Origin: Ottelia alismoides | Taxonomy: Eukaryota; Streptophyta; Magnoliopsida; Alismatales; Hydrocharitaceae | DNA: 64,000 bases | NCBI GenBank assembly: GCA_037367405.1 | Contig: JAZKJV010000086.1 | Location: 2,403,001 to 2,467,000 of the forward strand | Direction of reading: 5' to 3' | Shown here: piece after piece, positions 41,960-51,462 of the stretch | Numbering within the stretch: the stretch's first letter is position 1 | How the letters are laid out: each line of letters begins with the position of its first letter | The notes under the pieces: model-generated | Database searches by the model: none | What the model was told of the DNA's origin: nothing | The model's input: only the letters and a program-made list of their open reading frames with translations | Translations under genes and position numbers: made by a program

Positions 41960-44900
41960 TGTTGAACCAAGAAATCGCAGAGGTCGTGTTGACTCACAAG
42001 GCGAATCAACAGTCGCTGATTTGACCTCCAACGAAATCCCGATTCAAACAACAATTAACCCACGACAAATATATCAAGCAATGAAAGTGTGTGGAGTTAA
42101 AATTTATTATAACTCTACAACAAGATGTGTATAGTGCAAGTATGTGTAGAGGTCGAACACAAGGAGCAGACAGGTAGAACGGGGCAAAAATTGCTCAAAA
42201 GTGTATTTGTGATCAAGTTGTCTATTTAAGCTATTTTTTGTGGGTTTTTAATTTTATATATTTTTATTTAATTTTTAATTTTATAATTTTGTATTTTGGT
42301 TTTTAATTTTCTGATTTTATATTTTCTTTTTGTATTTTATATTTTTTTATATTCTTTTTCAATATTGGAAAATAAAGACAATGTAATAAAAGGGAAAAGG
42401 AGGTATTTATAAAAATAGATAAAAATATTCAAAAATAAGCAAATAAAGTCTTTTTGGTTTTTTTATGCTTTTTTACTATTTTTGTGATTTTTGGGTAATT
42501 TTTAGAATGTTTTTGGTATTTTTAATTGTCAAAATAAAGAAAACAGTGGCAAAAATGCAAGGCTGAAACTTAAAATGGAGAAATAAAATTGCAAACAGTA
42601 ACAAAAATTCTCCAAATTAATTTTCACTTAAAGATAATAAAACAAAGAAAATTCAGGAAAAGAAAACACTATTTTTGGATTTTTTTATGAATTTTATAAG
42701 TTTTTATGAAGGTTTTTAGAGTTTTGTGATTTTTAGGAGTTTGGTTTTATAATTTTTAATGATTTTTGGCTGGGAGTTAAATCAAACTAAAAGACACAAT
42801 ATATATTTTTTGGGATTTTTCTGGAATGTTTTTATATTTTTTAGTGATTTTCGAATGCAAACAGTGCTGAAAATAGATGTTTTTGATTCTTAATAAATAA
42901 TAAAATGCAATAAATATGAAAAGTAAAAATATGACATAAATCTACAATGCAACAGGAAGTTTAATGCAATTTTTATGGATTTTTTAGTGATTTATAGACG
43001 CATGCATAAAATACAAGAAGCAAAAAGATATTTCACATTCGCAGGGACATTTATGTAATTATCAGGAAATGCGGGGGTCTCTGCGCAAATTGTCCAGAAA
43101 TGAAATAACTAAATAAAAATCTAGCAGACTGAGTATTAATGTCAAAAATGACGAGGCCATCCCCGCAAAAATGCCAAGGCGCACGTGGCTTGCACGCGCG
43201 CCTGGCAGGGGTCTCTTCGCAATAAAACAACAAATACGAGGATATGAAATGCAATTAGTACAAAAATCTCAAACTGCAGCTAAAAGTTTATGCATCTGAT
43301 ATGAATTACAAAACTAGGAGGGTGAGATATACAAAATACCCATCAAAGGGACGCGATCAACGACCAGGGCGATCTCACTCATACACGTGGCGCGCGAGGA
43401 ACGCACGATACCCCTTGGCTTCCTACGGCCGTGATTAGAATGGAGTGGGCAATAGGACGGCAACTGCACGTGCATCTCCTCCTTGTTCTTGCGCAGGTGC
43501 GTGCAGGCGGTTGTGGCACGCAGGCGGTGGCGCGTCAGCTGTCTTCTCCGGCGACCTTCAATAAAAACGAGCCCCAGCGAGGCTCTCCAGCACCTGGTAC
43601 TGCAGAGAAAGCACACGCCCAACAGAGAAGAGTTCCAGGGGCTAACAAAAAGAGAATGGACGGCGGATGTAGGTGGTGCGTGGAGTCGAAAATGGTCGCC
43701 GGAGCTCTTGAGCTCCGGCAAGGTGTTCGATGGCAACGCGAGTGGATGAGGTGATTAACGACCTAAGAAACACATGAACTAAATAGTACTACTGATATCT
43801 AACTAAACTACAAAGAAAAACATAGAAAATACAACCTCAAGAGCGAAGATGCCCAAGGATGGAACCTCACGGCGGCTTGCCGCCGGAGATGGACGGATAC
43901 CATGATTCGCCTGGCCAAACGCCTCCGCGAGCTCGCCGGAGAGTAGCTGTCACCTAACTCGATCCAGGGCGCCAAGGGGAAGAGCTCAGCTAGGGCAAAA
44001 AGGGTTCGAAGTCGAATGGAGGGAAGGAGGGGTTTTTTGAAAGAACGGCTCTGGAGGCTCGAAGACCAAGGCGCAACGGGAAGAGCAGTGATGCTCTCCC
44101 CGAAAATATCCTAGGGCGAGCTAGAGGGATCATAGGTGATCAACTTTGCAGAAGAAATCATCCTCAAATAGTGAAAGACGTGGCCGCGAAAAATCCGAGA
44201 AGATGGCTACTCACTCATATCCAGCGGTCTGTGACCTGGGTCACAGAGTTGACCCATGGTCAACGGATGGCGTGGCCTGATTGGGCCACGTCATCCGCAA
44301 AAAGACAAAAACTTAAATAAATACCTTGTAAATTAAATTAAAAATAGTAAATGATCAAATTAATTTTAGGTTATTTAATAAAAAATGTTTATTATTTTAT
44401 ATAGTATTTTATTCCGATTTTTAATTATTTTTATGAGGTATATTTTTACAAGTTTGCATTTATGCCCTTTATAGTATATATATCTATAGATTTAAGTATT
44501 CTATTTTTATTTAGGTATTTTTAATATTATTATTTTTATTTATGAATTTATAAAATTATAAAATACTTTTATCTACACAAAAATAATTTTATTTTATTTT
44601 TATGAAATGTTTTGTATATTAAATAAAATATAAAGGTATAATGTATAGGTATGTGTATACGTAATGTATCTATGTATTTTATTTTTAAGTATTTTATTTT
44701 TGTTTTTATTTAGGTTTTTATTCTTATTTCAATGTACATAATTATTATAAGTAATATTTACAACATTATAAAAATATAAAATTATAAAAATAATAAATAA
44801 TTAATAAATTGAATATTTTATTCGGTACAAGTATACAATGAGGGTCCAAAAGTCAACTTTCAAACCGTAGCTCCGCTAAATGCGAAACCACCGCCAATAA

Positions 44901-45450
44901 ATAGCTTATTTTCTTCTATATACAATTAAAGGTGAGTATGCGGCATTTGGAGTTTTCATTTATGAGATACGGGTCTGGGAAGTTGGCATTCTGGATTTTT
45001 ATTCAGACCATAACTTTTTATCTGTACATTATTTTTCTGTGAAATCAATTTTGTATTTTTCTTTATTTAATTATCTACAACTTTCATGTATAAAGTTTCT
45101 TTATTTGAGGTACAAAAAGTGGAACCAAAAATAGGTCCCAAAAAGAATAAAGAATGAAGAAAATAACATAGGTATTTGACCCTTATCTCCCCCTACTTTA
45201 TTCCTTGTCGACCTATTCATCAAGATGCCTAGGTCTCGGGGTTTCGGGTCATAAAATATTTACAATATTTTATTCTTTTTCTTTTCTTTTCTTTATTCTA
45301 TAATTTTGGCTTTAAAAACCGCATTTTATATAGTATTTACACACATATGCACAGATGCTAAAATGCATGAATTAGCTCTATTTACACGCATTTACTAGGG
45401 TTTTTAAGGCCAAAATGATAGAATAAAGATGATGAAACGTAGCTTCATCA
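41960..45450 (-). repeat. Element F 3' LTR
   Basis: Partner of 51463-54948 with only scattered single-base differences and small indels. Layout on the plus strand: AT-rich 42200-43020, GC-rich domain 43130-44300 with palindromes, AT-rich 44300-44830, then the sense start region to 45450. Frames in the GC-rich domain (such as 43431-43754) recur in the other LTR only because the DNA is duplicated. Confidence 0.93.
44230..44290. promoter_or_regulatory. Cluster of three palindromes in element F 3' LTR
   Basis: TGTGACC/GGTCACA, GTTGACC/GGTCAAC and CGTGGCC/GGCCACG, all with perfect 7-bp arms, lie in 61 bases. The middle one holds two inverted TTGACC W-box cores. Likely U3 regulatory DNA; the factor is inference. 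Confidence 0.6.
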
Positions 45451-45464
45451 TCCCCCTATACTTT
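45451..45464 (-). other. Polypurine tract of element F
   Basis: On the minus strand AAAGTATAGGGGGA directly before LTR start TGATGAAGC. Nearly the same as element E's tract. Confidence 0.85.
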
Positions 45465-47460
45465 ACCTTTGCTAGTCCCTAGCAAACACTTATGCAATAA
45501 GTGCAGAAAAAGAAAAACAAAGAAAAGAAAAAGAAGAAAATTGGATGAAGTTTAATTATCAAACTTGTCTTCACAAAATCAAAGTTTGGAGCTTAAGTCG
45601 GACCTTTGGAATTTTAGTGCGGTCGGAACCTTAATGAGAACCAAGTTTGAAATCCAACAGTCCTTGAAAATCCCAAAACTCTGTCCAAGTCTCCTCAATA
45701 GCCAGGTCAGAATTACTTCAACTCATACGCAAACTCTTACGACTATGAGTCTGACTCGTACAGTGTAAGTGATATGGAGCTCCCCACCTCAGAAGTGACA
45801 AAGAAACAACCTCCCCCAACCTGGTAACTCTAATGCCTCGGTCTAGCAACTCTTTCCTCGAGAAGCGGGGTATTCCCTTCTAAGTTCAAGTGCAACCAGC
45901 TCAAGAAGAGGGGGAAGAAGTATAGACTTTTGGGAGCTCAACCAGTGTAGCTAAGTCTCCCGCTGCAAGCTTCATGAGATGTGATATGGATACCATAAGC
46001 TTTTGCATTATTGGACTATATACACTCCGGTGGGGTTATTAAATTTTCAATCCGACCCACCACTTTTTTGAAGTTCTTTTTTTTTCTTTCTTTCTTCCCT
46101 TTTTTTTCTTCTCTTTTTTTTTCAATTGCATCTGTACAACATATCTACATGGTGCAGCATATATACAAGAAATTTTCCTCTTGAGCCAGTAGATTATCCC
46201 TCTTTTGAAGCTTTATTGCAACCTGCGGCTCCTGTCTTTAGCCTTCATCACCACTAGACCAAGTTGAGGTGCACTTCCTTCACTATAAGAAGAAGAGAGG
46301 TTCCACCTAGAAGTACTACCCTCATATGCTACCCCAAGCCAAAGGAAACTGCCTCCTCACCACCTCATCCGTGGAGAGCTATGTGAAAGGTGCAGGTGTC
46401 CAAGTTAGGTCATTATCAACAAGAGTCATGCGTGTGCTCCGAAATACTCTACTTAGGCAGTAAAGAATACATTGAACCAAGTCCCGTAATCCTCAAAGAA
46501 TTAAGTCAACTAGACATGAAGTACCTCAAACCCAGTTCCTCTAAGGTTCCTGTTATTAGGTAGATTTTAAGGTCCAATCAAGCTTCAATCTCCGGATTTT
46601 ACTTAGACTTGTTCAACTATCAAACTCAATCCAAAAAATGCTCATGCTATGCTGTGCAAGAAATATTTTTGTGATGCAATTTTCAAAATTTTGAACTTTT
46701 TATGGATTGATGCATGCGCATGCAGATGCAATTTTTTTTGTATTTTTCAGAAAGATTTTTCAAATGTTTTTGGGTTTTAGTTTTGCAAATGTTTTTGGGA
46801 TTTTTGAAAACAAAAAGTTTTGGCTAAAAACTAGGTGAAAATATGTACACGGGAGTGCTTCTTATATATACAAGAAATAGATTTTAAGAATTTACAGGTT
46901 AACTGGTCAATTTTATACATATATTCATATAGTGGATTTGGTGTGATGTAAATATTCCTCAAGCTTATTTGACACAAGCTTTTTCACACGATTTTTTTGA
47001 AAACTATAGTCCAAAATAGTTTTTACAAACATTTTTACAAACATGTACACACATTTGAAAATCATTTTGCAAAGGTTTTCAAAATAGTATATATAGGTTT
47101 TTCAAATATTTCTGCAACCATTTTTCAAACCATTTGCAAATCATTTTTCAAACATTTTATTTCACACAAAGAAAATAAATTTTACAAATCACACATTTTT
47201 ACAAAGGTTGAAAACATGTAACAAAATATTTTCAAAATAGTTTTCAATAGATGTTCACAAAGGTTTTCAAACTATTTTTCAAACATTTTGCAAAAAACAT
47301 TTTCACCTGATTTATTAATCAGTATATACAAAAAGAATTTGAGGAATGATAACACCTTTTTATTAAGGTTTTTAATGAATTTTAAAGAATAATTAGCCAT
47401 ATTATTAAGAAAATACGAAAGTACGAGTTATGGCTAAAGTATATACGTAGTATATACGAG
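45465..47460 (-). mobile_element. Element F 3' non-coding domain, LTR-proximal part
   Basis: No gene. 45465-46660 in complement shares blocks with elements D and E (for example TGCATAAGTGTTTGCTAGGGAC beside D's 56079-56100, in part, and GACTTAATTCTTTGAGG). 46060-46125 is a T/C-rich run on the plus strand. 46660-47330 consists of TTTCAAACATTTTGCAAA-like words. 47390-47460 holds the conserved CGTACTTTCGT and TATATAC words in complement. Confidence 0.7.
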
Positions 47461-47536
47461 CCCCCCTATACTTAGCTTGAGCTATGTCCTCATAGATCAG
47501 AGAGAAAAGAGAAGACATAACTCGTACTAAGTATAG
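47461..47536 (-). repeat. Long conserved hairpin/G-run unit F6
   Basis: Plus-strand arms CTATACTTAG and CTAAGTATAG (10 bp, perfect), inner GAGCTATGTCCTC facing GAAGACATAACTC, with a C6 run at 47461-47466 (G6 in sense). Homologous to E3 and D4. Confidence 0.8.
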
Positions 47537-47597
47537 GAAAGTCTAAAGAATAAATGAATAAATGAAGGAATGAATGAACAAATGAGAAGTTGACCGT

Positions 47598-47631
47598 CCC
47601 CCCTATACTTAGGATATAATCCTAAGTATAG
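47598..47631 (-). repeat. Hairpin/G-run unit F5
   Basis: Perfect 13-bp arms CTATACTTAGGAT and ATCCTAAGTATAG with a 3-base loop; C6 run at 47598-47603. Confidence 0.85.
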
Positions 47632-47694
47632 CAGACTGTACACAAAGCAGGGAGGGTCAAGGGTGGGAATGAACAGATCATACTCAGATTGTCT

Positions 47695-47730
47695 CCCCCT
47701 ATACTTAGGGTAAGATATCCCTAAGTATAG
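47695..47730 (-). repeat. Hairpin/G-run unit F4
   Basis: Perfect 12-bp arms CTATACTTAGGG and CCCTAAGTATAG with an 8-base loop; C5 run at 47695-47699. Confidence 0.85.
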
Positions 47731-47786
47731 ACAAGAAGAGGAGACAATGGAGAGGATCGAAAAAATAGAGAAACTCGGGGTGCACA

Positions 47787-47822
47787 CCCCCCTATACTTA
47801 GGACAAAGTACGTCCTAAGTAT
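47787..47822 (-). repeat. Hairpin/G-run unit F3
   Basis: Perfect 11-bp arms ATACTTAGGAC and GTCCTAAGTAT with a 7-base loop; C6 run at 47787-47792. Confidence 0.85.
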
Positions 47823-47939
47823 GGAAAACTATCTACAAGGGCGGCACCTTTTTGATAGATAAATAGAATAGACAAGGAAAAGAAGAAAAGAAGAAAAGAG
47901 ATGAGAATAGAAACGAGATCAGAGGATGTACACACCACT

Positions 47940-47976
47940 CCCCCTATACTTAGGGTGAAAGAAGCCCTAAGTATAG
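47940..47976 (-). repeat. Hairpin/G-run unit F2
   Basis: Perfect 12-bp arms CTATACTTAGGG and CCCTAAGTATAG with a 9-base loop; C5 run at 47940-47944. Confidence 0.85.
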
Positions 47977-48028
47977 GCAACGACAGGAGTGATGATACGG
48001 AACGATGAAAGAACACTCGGCTCGTCCA

Positions 48029-48063
48029 CCCCCCTATACTTAGGACAAAGTACGTCCTAAGTA
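48029..48063 (-). repeat. Hairpin/G-run unit F1
   Basis: Perfect 10-bp arms TACTTAGGAC and GTCCTAAGTA with a 7-base loop; C6 run at 48029-48034. Its loop equals that of F3. Lies about 90 bases after the stop codon of the F gene. Confidence 0.85.
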
Positions 48064-48155
48064 AGGCAAACACGAGAATGGGTGGATGAGCAATACGGTA
48101 GAGAGAACAGAGGTACACAAAAGTGAATATACAACAGAGATGGATATACAGATGG

Positions 48156-50081
48156 TCAAGAAGGTTGAAAGCGAACCTTCTTCCGGGACCGTTGAGGAAT
48201 AGATCTGATGTGATGCAGGTCGACATCGGGGTCTACAGTGGACGGAAGCCGATCAGGGTCGACAGAGTGAAGGTCCTCAGGGGCCCTAGGGTGTGAAGGC
48301 ACAGACGGTGTAGTGAAAGAGGTGCGGCTAGGTCCGGCCTTGGGAGTCTCGCTGATATCAAAGTGGAATGGGACGAACTCATCATCATCGGAAGTAGGGT
48401 ACTCAGAGTCGTCCTGCGAGGAGTCATCCAGGTCAAAACCAAAAGGCACGAACTCATCGGTAGAAGTAGTCGAACTCTGGTCGTCCTCTATAATTTCAAC
48501 TGGATCATCTTTCTCATCAAAAGGCCCGAATTTCTGAAGAAAAGCAACTAAATCAAATTCGGCCTTAGTCTCATCAGTATCTACATGGACAGGAGCGGAC
48601 TCATCAGTGAAAGTAGTCAGAGCATGTCTGTCCTGTATAGTCTCTAAATCCGCCCTCCGCTCAATGGTGTCAATCGTGGAGATCCTGCGGATGTCATCAA
48701 CACATCGCCAATCACAGGAAGCGGAAACACCAAGGTCTATGCTTTCCGAGCTTTCCTCCTTGGAGAGGAATTCTCGGGTCTCATCATCGGTCATGAAGAA
48801 GGTCTCTCTGATATCCTCATGTAGATCATAGTCCTCGAGGTCAGCCAAGATAGGTGAAGTCACATCAGGTGCGGGTCTCTGATCAGCAGTGGGTGCGGTG
48901 ATCACTGCTTCGCCCTCATCAGCAGGACGGAAGCGAATCTCTCCTGATCCATAGTCAATAACGACTCTCGCAGAGGCGAGGAATGGTCGTCCCAGGATGA
49001 TTGGAGAATGCTCCCCTGTGGAGTTCTCCATGGGCAATACGACAAAATCAACAGTGTAGCTCGTGCCCTGAATCGAAATGACGGCGTTTTCAAGGATACC
49101 CTTCGGCCTCTTTATTGATCCATCAGTGAACTGTACGATCATCCGGGTTTTCTTGAGAGGCCCTAAGTGAAGAGACTGTACCAACGAGAAGGGTATGATG
49201 CTAATCGAAGCACCGCCGTCTAGGAGAGTGTGATCACATGTGTGGTCAGAGATGGTGCAGTTAATGAATGGTGTGGCAGTATTCTTCTTCCGAGGAATGG
49301 GACGATGTGTGATGGCGTGGGCAGTGGCCATGGTCAAAATATGACGCTCAGATCTGCTCCTCCGCTTTCTCTTCTTGGGAAGAGGAGCAGATAAATCAGT
49401 CATGGCCTTCTGAAGTGGGGCACGGATGATTTCATGAATAGTAGCCACCACTTCTGGTTCAGATAACATTTTTTTGAATTTTTGGACCTCCTCCATACAA
49501 GGGAGAAGGTCGGAATCAGCATAAACACGAGGCTTGCCAAGAGCAGTCTGTACAGCGGCATCCTCGGGGTCAAAGGTGGGACAAGGTGTGAATGAATGTG
49601 TGGACAAGGGATCTGGCAAGTGAACTCTCTCCTCAAAATCTTGATCAACCAAGTGTCTCCCGAAATCTTTTTGAATTTTTAAATTTTTCTCTTTTTTTTG
49701 TATTTTTGGCGATTGCAAGCTCTCATGGAAATCCTCGAATGAACCTGTATCATCAAATGGTGGAATATTATGGTCGCTCTTATTTGTGCTAGTGAGGTGG
49801 TCAATCTTCTGTCTCATATGATCCATCATCTGGGTCAAGTGCTCAAGGGTGGATTCCATGAAAGGTGACTCCAACAGCTCAGCCTCGGGTGAATGTGAAG
49901 GTGGAGTAGGATAATATACAGGTGGAAGTGGATGTGGGTAGAAATCCGAGTCATGATACTGCGGCTGAGGTGGATATGTACAAAAGTCAGGAGCAAAGTC
50001 CTCCTGGAAAAAAGGAGGTGGACCATCTGGAGTGAACGAGGGATCCGTAAAGTCCGGATAAAATACGCTCCAGGGGTCCAT
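48156..50081 (-). CDS. Retropepsin-like protein of element F (about 641 aa), intact
   Basis: I chose the ATG at 50081 (MDPWSVFYPDF), because the upstream in-frame ATG at 50186 adds 35 residues unlike the rest. Residues 1-70 are Pro/Tyr/Asp-rich. 75-100 may form a helix. 236-246 are basic (PKKRKRRSRSER), like a nuclear localisation signal. 270-385 form a retropepsin-like domain: TLLDGGASISIIPFSLVQSL with Asp at 288, QFTDGSIKRPKG and SPIILGRPFLASARVVIDYG. 390-641 is acidic and Ser/Thr-rich and ends KKVRFQPS. The Asp motif is D-G-G where active enzymes have D-S/T-G. No capsid domain, zinc knuckle or pol. Function is unknown; a packaging or helper role is possible. Confidence 0.82.
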   Translation of the reverse strand: MDPWSVFYPDFTDPSFTPDGPPPFFQEDFAPDFCTYPPQPQYHDSDFYPHPLPPVYYPTPPSHSPEAELLESPFMESTLEHLTQMMDHMRQKIDHLTSTNKSDHNIPPFDDTGSFEDFHESLQSPKIQKKEKNLKIQKDFGRHLVDQDFEERVHLPDPLSTHSFTPCPTFDPEDAAVQTALGKPRVYADSDLLPCMEEVQKFKKMLSEPEVVATIHEIIRAPLQKAMTDLSAPLPKKRKRRSRSERHILTMATAHAITHRPIPRKKNTATPFINCTISDHTCDHTLLDGGASISIIPFSLVQSLHLGPLKKTRMIVQFTDGSIKRPKGILENAVISIQGTSYTVDFVVLPMENSTGEHSPIILGRPFLASARVVIDYGSGEIRFRPADEGEAVITAPTADQRPAPDVTSPILADLEDYDLHEDIRETFFMTDDETREFLSKEESSESIDLGVSASCDWRCVDDIRRISTIDTIERRADLETIQDRHALTTFTDESAPVHVDTDETKAEFDLVAFLQKFGPFDEKDDPVEIIEDDQSSTTSTDEFVPFGFDLDDSSQDDSEYPTSDDDEFVPFHFDISETPKAGPSRTSFTTPSVPSHPRAPEDLHSVDPDRLPSTVDPDVDLHHIRSIPQRSRKKVRFQPS

Positions 50082-51442
50082 CTCGAAAACAAAAGGCAAT
50101 GATCGGGAGAGCACGATGGTCAAGTCAAGAGAAGTGGGAAGAAAGGCGCAAGTGCGCAGAAGAGATCTAGGACACACACAAAACAATCACAAACAAAAAA
50201 TGAAACAATCAAACCCTCAATTCACCTACTCAACTCGGTGAAGACCACAAATGCGGTCTTTTTATCTTGTCTGTTTTAGAGTTTAGGTGAAGAAGTCAAG
50301 AAGTTGCACAAACACTTAGGGGGCTTGAAAATAGGATTTTGGGCTCTATCCTTAGTGTATGCGCGAGCAATGTGAAACGAAGACAATGAGGGGATTACTC
50401 GCCCCAATACAAGATTTTTCTTTTTGGTCGATTTTAGGGTTGAGTAATATTAGCAGTCCCAATTTTATTGATTATCACTTTTTTTGGAATTTTTAATGAG
50501 AATGCACGAGCCTAACGGGGAGTCAATTCTTTTAAGCACCTAGGTGATCAAAATCAGAGGTAGAGAGTCGAAAAAGCAATGCAAGCGACAAAACGATGAT
50601 GTATGCTAAAGCGTAAATGCTCACCTTGCCTCCAGCACTCTACATGCAGGGATGCTCAGCAGAATTGAAACCTAATCTATATGCAAATGCAAAGCCGATG
50701 AAATCGCCCTAAGTTTCAGAAATTGCTATTATCGTGAAGAACCACAAGTCGGCCACCTATCTTTAACCTAAGAGTCCGATCTTGGCTCACCCCTCCTCTT
50801 CTCGACACACTCGAGTTCAGGAGTAGCGCTTGATAGGGCTCGCTCACGGCACACGGGTTAAAAGATAATGACACGACTGTTTAAATTTGACTAAGTCCAA
50901 ACGCGGCTATAGGTACATGCAAGATATATTAGGTGTTTGGCCTTAATCTATCGCAAGCAATCCTAAATCTAAGGGCTCAATCACACAAAGTAAGGAAAAC
51001 AAAATCGGAAAACAAAATAAGAAAAAGGCGATGAAAACCGATGAAGAGCCGCGGTGAGCCCCCAAGTGTACAAACACTTGGAAATTGGGCCCGAAAGTCC
51101 AAGTCCGAATGTACCTGTATTATTACAAAAAATGGTCTCTCTCTCACTACGAATTACAAAATAAATACAATGCAAGAAAATAAATGCTAAGAAGTGTCTT
51201 GCAAAATCCTCCAAGTCCCTCTTCGTGCTAAGCTAAAGCCGCTTCACGTGGGTGCCAAGGTGCTCCAAGAGGGGCTCCTCCCTCGATCCGCGTACCTCGC
51301 ACGGAATCCAAACAAAGAGAGTGGTTAGACAATTCAAAAGATATATCAAAAATAAGGAAAATAAAACAAGCAGAAATAAAAGCCGCAAAGGTAGATAAAT
51401 GATCACAACACAAAACAAAAAACCCGAACTACGCGCTGTTGC
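50082..51442 (-). mobile_element. Element F leader
   Basis: 1.36 kb between primer site and gene, non-coding. 50625-51442 is matched by 1-742 of element C. Only short frames with no family likeness (51228-51418 on the minus strand). Confidence 0.7.
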
Positions 51443-51460
51443 TCCCCAGCAACGGCGCCA
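51443..51460 (-). other. Primer binding site of element F (tRNA-Asp type)
   Basis: Minus strand TGGCGCCGTTGCTGGGGA, two bases from the LTR. One base differs from the usual Athila site. Confidence 0.92.
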
Positions 51461-51462
51461 TT

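Noticed and set aside
43314..43754. Frames of 88-140 aa in element F's LTR (also at 52812-53252)
   Set aside because: They recur only because the LTR is duplicated; both strands are open and there is no family likeness.
47461..48063. CRISPR-like array of repeated palindromes with spacers
   Set aside because: Units are hairpins with differing arms and loops, linkers vary from about 55 to 115 bases, and the setting is a plant LTR retrotransposon. No cas genes.
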